DNA from: Psittacicella hinzii | GTDB taxonomy: Bacteria > Pseudomonadota > Gammaproteobacteria > Enterobacterales > Psittacicellaceae | Direction of reading: 5' to 3' | Length of the DNA: 52,326 nucleotides | Assembly: GCF_003585885.1 (NCBI RefSeq) | Contig: NZ_NRHC01000025.1 | Location: forward strand, 1-52,326 | Shown: positions 9,259-18,700 of the stretch, piece by piece | Layout of the letters: each line of letters begins with the position of its first letter | How positions within the stretch are numbered: position 1 is the first letter of the stretch | Notes under the pieces: generated by a model | Seen by the model: only the letters and a program-made list of their open reading frames with translations | Databases searched by the model: none | What the model was told of the DNA's origin: nothing | Translations under genes and position numbers: made by a program

Positions 9259-9281
9259 TTCTATTGGAATTCCAAATAGAA
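9259..9281 (-). promoter_or_regulatory. hairpin in the ompA 5' leader
   Basis: A near-perfect palindrome centred on GGAATTCC (TTCTATT...AAATAGAA with one bulged base) lies about 30 nt upstream of the ompA start codon, inside the predicted leader. It could protect the mRNA 5' end, as the E. coli ompA leader stem does; that role is inference. Confidence 0.5.
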
Positions 9282-9340
9282 CTTAAAGATTTCAAAAATT
9301 GAACCCATTGAAATCCACTAACAGAATACAATCGATTAAT

Positions 9341-9349
9341 ATTATACCA
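9341..9349 (-). promoter_or_regulatory. extended -10 promoter box of ompA
   Basis: Read on the minus strand this is TGGTATAAT, a perfect -10 hexamer with the TGn extension. The region 17-18 nt upstream (GGTTAT/TGGTTA) is a poor -35, so the extension probably carries the promoter. Confidence 0.55.
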
Positions 9350-9469
9350 TATCTGTAATTTAGATAACCACTTTTAGCCAGCGATAAATTTAATTAAAAA
9401 ACAAGACGTTAGTGGAATTTGAATAAATTTATACGAGAAAAATACCCTTATTTAACTTGCTTAACGGTG

Positions 9470-11149
9470 CTACTCGCCTTTTAAGAACTCATTATATAAA
9501 TTAAGAAGCTCTTTTAGATTAAACTGTTTGGTTTCTAAAGACTTGTAAATTTTGTACTCTAGCTCATGTCCATATAAGTGAGCAATAGTCATTTTTTGCG
9601 TTTGACCAGCTCGGTTAATACGGTTACAAGCCTGTATATACGTTTCACAGCTATGTATTGGAGCAAACCAAATTATTAAGCTGGCACTTGTAGCAGTAAT
9701 ACCATGAGACATAGTGGTAGGTATTGCTAATAGTACGTCTAAATCATCTGTGTTTTGTAATTTATGAAATATCTCTGCTCTTTCTTTTTCACGAACATCA
9801 GAATTGATTTTAGCAACTTTAAATTTTGTAGAGAGTTCATCATATAGTAAATCTAAAGTACTTTTGTACGGAACAAAAACTAAAGTTTTACCCTTATTCT
9901 TTTCAGTTCTCTCTGAACGAGCTATTTCAATTAATCTAATAGTTTCCTGTACTCTTGACTTATTATCTAGAGTAATTATTTCTTTACTATTATCATAAAC
10001 AGCACCACAGCAAGCTTGAATGATCTTACCAACAATAGCGGCTCCATTCGCAGGAGTTATACTTGAACCGTTTTGCATGCGAACATATTCAAATTCTTTA
10101 AGTTGCTTAATTAAAGCGCACTGCTCATTAGAAAGTTCACATTGTGAGTAAGAATTTACAAGATCAGGCAGATCTAGACAGTCTTCTTTCTTAATACGGA
10201 TAGCTGGATTAAAGTAGTTATAAACTAAATCCAATGACATTTCTACGCTTTTGAAGTCTTCAATGTTATCAGAAGCTGAATTTAGAAATCTCAGATTTAG
10301 ATTTAAATTCATTATGCCTTTAAAGTGTGAATAGGTTATGCCAGTAAGATTTTCTGGGCATACCATTAGCACTTGACCATAAGCTTCGAGCGGAGAATTT
10401 GGAACTGGAGTACCAGTAATTCCCCAAACATATTTAGCTTGTTTTGTTATTTTGTTTAGGTTCTTCCAACGAGCTGTTGTATGAGTTTTATAAGTAGTTA
10501 GTTCGTCAATTACAACAAGATCGTATTCTTGAGCTAAAAGTTCTTTTTGAACAACTTCAACGCCATCTGGGTTAATAATATGTATTTGAGCTTGAGACTC
10601 TTGCAGTAATTCAATGCGTCGTTTTTTGGTATTTGCATATATTATTTGTGAGGTTAACTCGCAGTTCATACTTTGCAAAGTTGTTTGCCAAGCATCGCGC
10701 ATCACTGACAGAGGACATACTATTAATACTTTTTTAATTTCTTTAATGCGAAATAAATAATTAATAGCGTGAAGTGTTGATAGAGTTTTACCTGTACCCA
10801 TATCAGCAAGACAAAAACAATGTCTGTGTACGGATAAAAAAGCGGAGATTTTAAATTGGTGTTCAAAAGGAGTCATTTCTCCAGGCCAATCATAATCTGC
10901 CTTTCTTACTATAGGGCTTAAAGTAGTTGCATTTAGGTCTGCTAACTTTCTAGCATTATCAAAAGTCCAGGGTACTTCTACAATAGTGTGTTTAGAAGTA
11001 GTATCTGTATTTTGATGAACAATTGCTTCGGGAATAGCTTCTGAGATTTCCTTGCTAAGACGTGTCCAAACGTATAGACTTTTTTCGTCAGGGCTTGGAA
11101 TAATATTATTTTGGCCTATTGCTTCTTTGATTTTCTGAAACGAAATCAT
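9470..11149 (-). CDS. phage-type SNF2/DEAD-like helicase
   Basis: A superfamily 2 helicase of about 559 residues. It has a Q-like motif (MTPFEHQ), Walker A ADMGTGKT (residues 118-125 counting from the GTG at 11158), a DEL Walker B (VVIDELTTYK), motif III WGITGTPVPNS, and a C-terminal motif VI with QACNRINRAGQTQK. This pattern and size resemble the SNF2-like helicases of bacteriophages more than the housekeeping RapA. No other phage gene is nearby: ompA lies downstream and porins upstream, all with their own signals. It looks like a stranded phage or mobile-element gene, but the frame is intact and all motifs are present. The start could be ATG 11149 or GTG 11158; neither has a ribosome site. 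Its role is unknown. Confidence 0.75.
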   Translation of the reverse strand: MISFQKIKEAIGQNNIIPSPDEKSLYVWTRLSKEISEAIPEAIVHQNTDTTSKHTIVEVPWTFDNARKLADLNATTLSPIVRKADYDWPGEMTPFEHQFKISAFLSVHRHCFCLADMGTGKTLSTLHAINYLFRIKEIKKVLIVCPLSVMRDAWQTTLQSMNCELTSQIIYANTKKRRIELLQESQAQIHIINPDGVEVVQKELLAQEYDLVVIDELTTYKTHTTARWKNLNKITKQAKYVWGITGTPVPNSPLEAYGQVLMVCPENLTGITYSHFKGIMNLNLNLRFLNSASDNIEDFKSVEMSLDLVYNYFNPAIRIKKEDCLDLPDLVNSYSQCELSNEQCALIKQLKEFEYVRMQNGSSITPANGAAIVGKIIQACCGAVYDNSKEIITLDNKSRVQETIRLIEIARSERTEKNKGKTLVFVPYKSTLDLLYDELSTKFKVAKINSDVREKERAEIFHKLQNTDDLDVLLAIPTTMSHGITATSASLIIWFAPIHSCETYIQACNRINRAGQTQKMTIAHLYGHELEYKIYKSLETKQFNLKELLNLYNEFLKGE

Positions 11150-11239
11150 AGCGAACACATATATAACTTGAAAATGACTAGATATATCTATTTTACCAGT
11201 GAATTAAATAATTTTTTTATAATTTTTTTATTTATACAT

Positions 11240-11270
11240 AAAAACCTCTATGTTTAAAAAACATAGAGGT
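11240..11270 (-). terminator. terminator of porin 1
   Basis: A 12-bp stem (ACCTCTATGTTT / AAACATAGAGGT) with loop AAA runs into TTTTT on the minus strand, downstream of the first porin. Confidence 0.85.
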
Positions 11271-11299
11271 AAAAATTTTAGAGGGATATTTACAATAAA

Positions 11300-12463
11300 T
11301 TAGAATCTAAAGCGTAAGCCTGTAGCGTATGCTGTTGAATTGTAATCATTTTCAACTTTAACGCCAGATGTTGTTACATCTTTTCTTGCTTTAGCATAAC
11401 CGCCTTCAAGGAAGAATAACGCTTCTAAATTATCTTTTTTATATAAAACAGAACTAAAGCCTAGTAAAGTTTGTAATACATTAGCTTGTTCTTTATCAGC
11501 ATTTCCAGTGTATTTAGTTTCAGCATGAACATATGATAAAGCAACATATGGACGGAAGTATTGGTTCATGTCATAGTTTAATGTACCTGCTAAAGACCAA
11601 GCATTATTTTTCTGGTACTGATTTGAAGCGCTTAAATGGAATTTAGATTTTTCGTAAGTTGCACCAACAGAATAGTATAGTACTGGAGTAATTTTTTGAC
11701 TCCATGTTAAGTCATAAGTGTGATACTGTCTTGTTTTTCTAATAGCTGCGTTTTTATTAGTAGTCTGTGTATCAGAGTAAACAAATTGTAAATTACCTAA
11801 ATCTTGGAATGTATAGTCAACTAAGAAACTTAACTGTTTACGTTGCTGAGTTGATGAATCGTTAGTTTTACCCCAAGATACACCATAGAAGTAATTTTCG
11901 TATTTATTAGTATATTGGAAAGAACTATCATATGAAGTTGCAACTGTAGCAGCTGTAAAACCTAGGTGATTATAAAAATTATCGCGGTTAGTAAAGAACC
12001 AGCTGTTGTCACCCATACGGTAATCTGATAAAGTTGCAAATTTACCATAGCGTAATGTACCGTATTTATCGTATCCTAGACTTACACTTGCATTATTTAA
12101 AGTAAAGCCTTCGCGCTTATGATTACCTGTTTTACTTTTACCTGTGTAAACGCCATTAGTGTAGCTTGAAACTTCGCGGCTAGAGTAAAAGAATACGTGC
12201 TGCATTCTTGCGTAGAAACTAAATCTTAGTTTACCATCAGTGATGTTACCACCTAACCATAGACGTGTTCTTGCTTGGTTAAATGAAGCATTTAGTTTAC
12301 TTTGTAAAACGCCATCAGCCTTGTGCTCAGGTTTCCATGTTGTGGTTGCACCACGTAGTTCACCACCAAAACTTAATGAAGCATTATCAGATTTATACAG
12401 TGTGTAAGAGAATGCGCTCGTAGCAACAGATGCTAATAATAATGATAGCAAAGTTTTTTTCAT
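11300..12463 (-). CDS. outer membrane porin, paralogue 1
   Basis: A 387-residue general porin of the Gram-negative trimeric type. It has a signal peptide (MKKTLLSLLLASVATSAFS), then alternating amphipathic beta-strands rich in tyrosine, serine and asparagine, the porin-typical YGTLRYGKFATLSDY segment, and a C-terminal strand ending in phenylalanine (GLRFRF), the BAM recognition signature. It lets small solutes cross the outer membrane; specificity cannot be read from sequence. It is the most 5'-distal of three tandem porins with the same signal-peptide pattern. Its upstream region has a 6-bp hairpin (12513-12530) and a good CRP-type half site (GATCACA near 12613-12619), with no matching second half. 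Confidence 0.9.
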   Translation of the reverse strand: MKKTLLSLLLASVATSAFSYTLYKSDNASLSFGGELRGATTTWKPEHKADGVLQSKLNASFNQARTRLWLGGNITDGKLRFSFYARMQHVFFYSSREVSSYTNGVYTGKSKTGNHKREGFTLNNASVSLGYDKYGTLRYGKFATLSDYRMGDNSWFFTNRDNFYNHLGFTAATVATSYDSSFQYTNKYENYFYGVSWGKTNDSSTQQRKQLSFLVDYTFQDLGNLQFVYSDTQTTNKNAAIRKTRQYHTYDLTWSQKITPVLYYSVGATYEKSKFHLSASNQYQKNNAWSLAGTLNYDMNQYFRPYVALSYVHAETKYTGNADKEQANVLQTLLGFSSVLYKKDNLEALFFLEGGYAKARKDVTTSGVKVENDYNSTAYATGLRFRF

Positions 12464-12512
12464 AGCTTTAATCGTAATTTTGGAACGTATATAATTTTCT
12501 TGGAGATATTAT

Positions 12513-12530
12513 GTAAGGGGCATACCTTAC
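12513..12530. promoter_or_regulatory. inverted repeat upstream of porin 1
   Basis: GTAAGG (12513-12518) and CCTTAC (12525-12530) form a 6-bp inverted repeat with a 6-nt loop, about 50 nt upstream of the porin 1 start. It could be an operator or a leader hairpin; function unknown. Confidence 0.35.
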
Positions 12531-12697
12531 GATTTGATTATAGCAATAACCCCATTATTTTAAGAGGTTTTTTAATATAGAAGATACTATTTTTTATTAA
12601 AAAGTTGTCACAGATCACACTTTTGAAAAGTAAAATGTAAAAAACATAACAAAGATCAAAAAAAATAACTCTATCTCATTTGAAATTCTAGGCAAAG

Positions 12698-12727
12698 AAA
12701 AAAGCAGACCGAAGTCTGCTTTTTTTC
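12698..12727 (-). terminator. terminator of porin 2
   Basis: The stem AAAAAAGCAGAC / GTCTGCTTTTTT has a CGAA loop (TTCG on the minus strand) and T-runs on both sides. It lies 12 nt past the stop of the second porin. Confidence 0.9.
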
Positions 12728-12738
12728 TATAGGTAAAA

Positions 12739-13860
12739 TTAGAAAGTTAATTTAGCACCTACGTTGAAACCTTTGTTCTTAGTTTTTGTGCTACCTTGAA
12801 CATCACGAACAGTTTCTTTAGCTCTTGAGTAGAAGTATTCAGCAAATACTGTTACTTTAGCTGTTTCATATGTGTAAACATCAGAAGCAGCACCTACAGC
12901 TAAGTTGTAGTATCTAGTTTTAGTAGTTGATGATTTATCGTAAGCGTCAACTTTTTCTTTAACATAAGCTAAGTTTAAGAATGGTTGAGCGTATTGGAAG
13001 CCAGTGTAACGAGCTTTAGCAGCTAATGACCAAGCTTTATCTTTAGCTTCAGTATTTGTTGATGTGTGTTCATAAGTGAACGCAGCACCTAATACGAAAT
13101 CTTGTACTAAACCATCATTGTAGAATGCTAAATCGTAAGAGTTTTGAGTTTCAGTTGTTTGTAAATCAGCACGATTACGAGTGTTAGCATAGTTAAATAC
13201 TACGTGGTTACCTGCTAAGTTGTAAGAAGCTTGTAACGCGTATTGTTTAGTGTATTGATATTGAGAAGCTTTAGTTTCACCGTAGCTTAAACCACCTTTA
13301 ACACCGTAGAATTCAGGCGCTAAATATGTAACTACTGTATCAAATGATGTAGGAGCTGTCCAAGCTGTGAAACCACGCTCATCGTTAGCTTCGAAAGCAT
13401 AGTGATCTGCTTCCATATCGTTACCGAATTTGTCATCAGCAACTGTTACATATTTACCAAATAAGAATGAACCGTATGTAGGGTGACTTAATTGTACGTA
13501 ACCACGGTTAAACTCAACACCATCACGTGTGTGTTCACCTGATTTGATACCAGCTACTTTTTGTGAGTGGTAATCAAATCTTGTGTTGAAACGTGTGTAG
13601 AATGAGTAAGTTAGGTTGTTAGAGTCAGTCATACTACCGTATAAACCGAAACGTAAACGACCTTGGTTGTATTTGTTATCTTCTTTGTTAGCGCTGTCGC
13701 CGTTTACTTTAACAGAACGATCTTGCAAGAAGTAACGAGCTTCAGCAAAAACGCCTAAATTTGCGCTTGTGTTACCGTTGCTGTAAGTATATAAATTAGT
13801 GTTAGCAAATGCAGATGAAGCTACTGATACTACAGCTAAAGCTAATAATGTCTTTTTCAT
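12739..13860 (-). CDS. outer membrane porin, paralogue 2
   Basis: A 373-residue porin. The signal peptide MKKTLLALAVVSVASSAFA is followed by a mature start NTNLYTYSNG. The motif YGSFLFGKYVTVADD matches the porin constriction-loop region, and the last strand ends GAKLTF with terminal phenylalanine. The family and likely role are those of paralogue 1, but the loops differ strongly between the copies, as expected for surface-exposed segments. The 115-nt gap to the upstream porin 3 holds only a weak hairpin without a T-run, so porins 3 and 2 may be partly co-transcribed. No clear ribosome site is seen in front of the ATG. Confidence 0.92.
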   Translation of the reverse strand: MKKTLLALAVVSVASSAFANTNLYTYSNGNTSANLGVFAEARYFLQDRSVKVNGDSANKEDNKYNQGRLRFGLYGSMTDSNNLTYSFYTRFNTRFDYHSQKVAGIKSGEHTRDGVEFNRGYVQLSHPTYGSFLFGKYVTVADDKFGNDMEADHYAFEANDERGFTAWTAPTSFDTVVTYLAPEFYGVKGGLSYGETKASQYQYTKQYALQASYNLAGNHVVFNYANTRNRADLQTTETQNSYDLAFYNDGLVQDFVLGAAFTYEHTSTNTEAKDKAWSLAAKARYTGFQYAQPFLNLAYVKEKVDAYDKSSTTKTRYYNLAVGAASDVYTYETAKVTVFAEYFYSRAKETVRDVQGSTKTKNKGFNVGAKLTF

Positions 13861-13917
13861 GAGAAAATCTGTCTACTTTACGTAGGCTATGCCTATTTTG
13901 TTTATTATGATGATTGG

Positions 13918-13945
13918 GGGAAGAGGTAAAATTAATTACCTCCCC
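13918..13945 (-). other. weak hairpin between porin 3 and porin 2
   Basis: GAGGTAA and TTACCTC form a 7-bp stem with a 6-nt loop, extended by G/C pairs (GGG with CCC) across a 2-nt bulge. There is no T-run on either strand, so it is more likely a processing or attenuating stem than a full terminator. Confidence 0.45.
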
Positions 13946-13975
13946 TTCAATTAAATATTATTCTATAAAACTGAA

Positions 13976-15118
13976 TTAGAATGATACTTTAACACCAGCT
14001 GCGAAAGCTGTATCTTTGATTGTACGTTTCTTATCAGTGCTTTCGTTTTTCACACGATCACGTAAGAATAAAGTTTCACCGAATACGCGAACTTTAAATG
14101 TATCTAATTGATAAACATCAGATTGTGCACCTAAGTAGAAACCTGCAACTTTGTGTTCAGCGTTAGCTGATTCTAAGTCTAGTTTTTGGTAAGTTGCACC
14201 AGCGTATGGTTGGAAGTATTGGTTTAATCTGTAAGAAGCTTTAACAACTACAGAGTGGTGTTTGTCAGTTGAGTTAGTAACTTGTGAAACAACACCATCT
14301 TTGTTTTGTGTGCGAACATAATCATATGCTGCAGCAACTGTTAGATCATCATTTAATAATTTTTGAACTACAGCAACTTCAAAACCTTTTTTCTTAGTAA
14401 CATTTGCTTCAGTATTACGTAAGTTTTCGAATACTGCAGTAGCTTTAACCGCTGTACCAGTTGAGAACGCGTAAGTACCTGCGAAAGCGTTTTGTACTAC
14501 ACGGTTACCGTCAGCGATGCTTGAGTATAATTTACGGTTGTGTTTAGTTTGGCTGTATGAGTACTCAAATACGAAGTTGTTGAATACTGGAGAAGTATAG
14601 TAAACTGTTTGGTTACCAGTTGTACGTGTATTAGCACGTAAAGCTGTTAAGAAATCTAAATATTCTAAATCGCTATCAGCTGCACCATCAACTACAGTTG
14701 TTTGACGACCTAATTGTAGTCTACCGAATTGATCGTTTGCTAAGTATACATATGCACGGTCAAATGCAAAGTATTGTGTACCTTCGCTTAAGTGAGATTT
14801 AGCTGTTGCGTCAGTTGCGTAAGTGTATACTTTAGAAGTACCGTCTTGTAAGAAGTTGTTTTGTAGACGTACACGGAAACCGTATGCTGTTGAATCAGCA
14901 ACGCGGAAATCACCACCAAATGCTAAACGGTAACGAGCTTTAACGTATTGGTTTGTTGTTTTAGATGTTAAACCATCTTTATTTTTTTCGTAAGCGTATA
15001 CGAAACGAGTGTAACCGTCAACATAAAGACGAGCTACATCTGATTGATAAACTGTTGTGTTAGCAAAAGCTGAACCTACTAGAGAAGCTAAAGCTAAAGT
15101 TAATAAAGTCTTTTTCAT
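13976..15118 (-). CDS. outer membrane porin, paralogue 3
   Basis: A 380-residue porin. The signal peptide MKKTLLTLALASLVGSAFA is followed by a mature start NTTVYQSDVARLYVDGYTRF. The motif FGRLQLGRQTTVVDGAAD lies in the porin constriction-loop region, and the C-terminal strand ends GVKVSF. It is the first gene of the porin array. The 5' region contains a TAGAAA -35-like box and a perfect TATAAT separated by 17 nt (15335 to 15307, minus strand), which would give a leader of about 180 nt. Whether the three copies are expressed together or in alternation cannot be told from the sequence. Confidence 0.93.
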   Translation of the reverse strand: MKKTLLTLALASLVGSAFANTTVYQSDVARLYVDGYTRFVYAYEKNKDGLTSKTTNQYVKARYRLAFGGDFRVADSTAYGFRVRLQNNFLQDGTSKVYTYATDATAKSHLSEGTQYFAFDRAYVYLANDQFGRLQLGRQTTVVDGAADSDLEYLDFLTALRANTRTTGNQTVYYTSPVFNNFVFEYSYSQTKHNRKLYSSIADGNRVVQNAFAGTYAFSTGTAVKATAVFENLRNTEANVTKKKGFEVAVVQKLLNDDLTVAAAYDYVRTQNKDGVVSQVTNSTDKHHSVVVKASYRLNQYFQPYAGATYQKLDLESANAEHKVAGFYLGAQSDVYQLDTFKVRVFGETLFLRDRVKNESTDKKRTIKDTAFAAGVKVSF

Positions 15119-15704
15119 ATGAACCCTATATATTATTTTTCAGCCCAAGAAACTTGAACTTTAAAAACCCAAAACTTGTAGTTTTGGAAATTAAACTAAT
15201 TAAGACAAAAGATTGTCATCCAAACAATTTTTAATTTAATTTTATTATGTGTTTCTGCATTAAAATATACGTCGCAGTTCACATAAAGTAGCTAAGTAAC
15301 TCCTTTATTATATAATATTTATTTTGTTTTTTCTATCATTCTTTAAGGATTTTTACAGAGAATAAGGGAACTTTTTAACTTTAATGATAAAGAACGGTTA
15401 AATGTAAATTTTAAAATCTACTCAAGTTTTCAACTCTTTGATTTTTATAACTTTAGATTATTGTTAGATAAAAGTTATTATCATTTAGACTAGTTGTATT
15501 TTTAATTTTTTGATACAAAACTGACGTGATTTAGCAAATTATCTAAAAAATATTTTTTTCAACTTTACTTTTTTCTTTCCAATTGAAAATAACAGATAAT
15601 AAATAAAATAATTAATTTTCGTGGAAAATAAATTTGCCTTTTTTACTTATTCAGAGACCTTAGGGATCTAATCAAACTTAGTATAAAATTATTCGCTAAT
15701 AATG
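15119..15704. other. intergenic region upstream of porin 3
   Basis: This strongly AT-rich stretch of about 585 nt has no open frame I would call. It contains the candidate porin 3 promoter. Otherwise I see only A/T tracts that could be intrinsically bent regulatory DNA (for example 15540-15600). Confidence 0.4.
15307..15335 (-). promoter_or_regulatory. candidate promoter of porin 3
   Basis: On the minus strand, TAGAAA (15335-15330; 4 of 6 matches to the -35 consensus) and TATAAT (15312-15307) are separated by exactly 17 nt. The predicted transcript would begin near 15300. Confidence 0.45.
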
Positions 15705-15745
15705 AAAAAGTCCTTCATGTTAATTATGAACATGAAGGACTTTTT
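15705..15745 (-). terminator. terminator of the RND efflux operon
   Basis: A perfect 17-bp stem (AAAAAGTCCTTCATGTT / AACATGAAGGACTTTTT) with a 7-nt loop lies 33 nt past the stop of the RND gene. Confidence 0.93.
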
Positions 15746-15778
15746 TAATTAAAAGACTAATCTATATTCAGATCTAAA

Positions 15779-18700
15779 TTAATCTTTGTGTTTATCTAAA
15801 GATAGAGTGTCATCTTTACTTTCTTCTTCATCAGCAATTTCGTCAACACCCTCTTCTTCCATTGTAGAAGCAATAGAAGGGATAGTTTCATCGAACTCTG
15901 GAACAGGTTCGTGACGTTTACCGATAAAGATGTATACCATAGGTAGAACGAATAAAGTAAAGATAGTACCAATTGATAACCCTGAAACGATTGTAATAGC
16001 AATCGCAAAACGAGCATTAGCACCAGTACCAGAAGAGATTAACAGTGGAATTAGACCTGCAACCATCGCTAAGGTTGTCATTAGGATAGGTCTGAAACGT
16101 AAACGAGCAGCTTTAATAATAGCTTCACGTTTTTCTAAACCATGATTAATCTGTTCTTCTTTAGCAACCTCACACATTAGAATACCGTGTTTAGTTATTA
16201 GACCTACTAGTGTCATCATACCGATAGTTGTGTATAAGTTGATAGTAGCACCTAATTTACTACTTAATCCTAGTAAGAATAATGTTGCAACGGTACCAGT
16301 AATAGCTAGTGGTACTGTTACCATAATTACTAAACCATCTCTCCAAGAGTTAAATTGGATTGCTAGCACTAAGAAGATAAGAATAATAGCTAGAGCAAAA
16401 ATAATTGTTGTCTGATTTCCTTCTTGTACATATGTACGTAAGTCACCTGATAGGTCATATGTATAGTTAGAAGGGAAATAGTTATAGAAATTATTTTGGA
16501 TCCAACTTACTAAATCTGACTGTGATTGTGTAGAAACACCTTGTACAGTTACAGAGTTTAATTGGTTAAATCTTGGGTAAGAAGCAGGTTGTGATTCAAT
16601 ATTATAAGTAATTAATTCTGATAATGGGATATTAGTTCCACTTGAATTAGTTACGTAGTAATTATAAAGAGAATCAGTACCTGATTTATTATCATTAGCT
16701 AGTTGTGTAACTACTTTATACACAGTACCATCAATTGATACACGTGCTGCAGTACTTCCAGATAAGTAAGAAGATAAAGCTGAAGCAATATTAGAAATTT
16801 GTACACCTAAACGTGAAGCTTTTTCACGATCAATTGTAATATTTAATTTTGAGTTGTTGAAAGCTACGTTTGTACCAGACATAATTAAAATGCCTTCATC
16901 TTTTGCAGCCTGAGCAAATCTTTCTGCATAAGGTACAATTTTTTCTAAAGCATCAACTGATTGTACTGCTACGGCAAAGTTATAGAAACCAGATCCTGGA
17001 ACTTGGATTTCAGGGAAACTGAAAGTATTTACTTGTAAACCTGGAACTCCACCAAACACACCACCATACTGTGCTAGCATTTCAGCTTGAGTTAGAGGTC
17101 GTTCTTCTTGTAAAGGAGCGATATTGATAATCATAGAAGATTGAACAATTGATAATCTTCCAGTTACATAAGGAACTTGTTCAAATCTTTTAGCAATAAC
17201 TTCTTGTACTAATTGACCGTAAGCAACCGTAGAGTTAGCTGGTAATCCTGCAAATGCTAAGAAAATACCACGATCCTCAACCGGTGTTAACTCAGAGTTA
17301 ATATTTTTTGGTAGTGATACTAATGATAAAACAGCTGCAGCTAAGAATAATAAAACGAATTTAGGATGGTTTAAGAAACCTTTTAAAGCTGTATCATACT
17401 TAGCATTGATTTTATCTAGAGTACTTTCTACAAAGTGCTCAAATTTAGAAACTTTCGCATGATCGTAATTTCTATATAAATAATTACATAACATTGGCGA
17501 AAGAGTCAGTGATACGATACCAGAGAAAATAACAGAACCTGCTAGGGTAACTGCGAACTCACGATAGATTGGACCTGTGGAACCTGTAGTTAAAGTAAAT
17601 GGTAAGAATACAATAGCTAGAGTACAGGTCATTACAATAACTGGAGCAGCAATTTCACGTGTACCTATAATAGCGGCACGGAAAGGAGTTTCTCCATATT
17701 TAATGTGACGTTGAATGTTTTCTAGAACAACGATCGCATCATCCACCACTAAACCGATTGCTAAAATTAAAGCTAGTAAGGTTACTAAGTTTACTGAGTA
17801 GCCTAAAAGAGCTAATAAAGCAAAGTTAGCTAAGATAGAAATTGGAATAGCAATAATTGGAACAATTAGTGACTTAACGCTACCTAAGAACATTAACATC
17901 ACAATCATTACGATAACAACAGCTTCAAAAACTGTTTGTACCACCTGGTGAATAGCGGAATTAACAGCTACAGTACCATCGTAAACAACAGTAGAACTGA
18001 TATAGTTTGGTAAAGTAGGTTTAACTGTGTTTTCGTATTTATCAATTAACTTAGCAACAACAGTTAGAGGGTTTGCTTCCGGAGTTAATTCAAATCCTAT
18101 AACAACAGCCGGTTTATCATTATAAGTAGCAGTTGTTTGGTTAGGTAAATCTTCCATTGTAACATTAGAAACATCACCTATACGGATTGGTAAATCGTCA
18201 ATAGTTGTAATGATTAGATTTTTTAACTCATCAACATTCTTTACTGAACCATCAACGTTATTAGTTAATACACGATAATCTGATCTTAAAGAACCGGCAG
18301 CAATTTGAACGTTATTAGCACTTAGCGTAGATGTTACTGAAGACGGACTTAAACCATATTTATCAAGTTTTTCAGGGTCAAGTGTGATTAACATGTATAA
18401 ACCAGGGTTCATAAATGATACACTTGCAACACCATTAACAGTATAAAATTGAGGTTTAACGTTACGATCTAACCAGTCAACTAACTGTGCGTTTGTTAAC
18501 TGCTCAGTTGAGAAAGCAACATATAACGGGTTTACCGAACGTCCCTCATCCTTGCTGATAACAGGTTCATCAGCATCACTTGGGAGGTCTGATTTAGCTT
18601 CATTTACTTTTGCGATTACGTCACTAAATGCTTTATCTAAGTCAGCACCAGCTACAAGATATAAAGTAACAGTACTTGTACCTAAAGCAGATGTTGAATA

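Noticed and set aside
13918-13945. Hairpin between porins 3 and 2 as a full terminator
   Set aside because: Neither strand has a T-run after the stem, and the stem has a 2-nt bulge; kept only as a weak structure.
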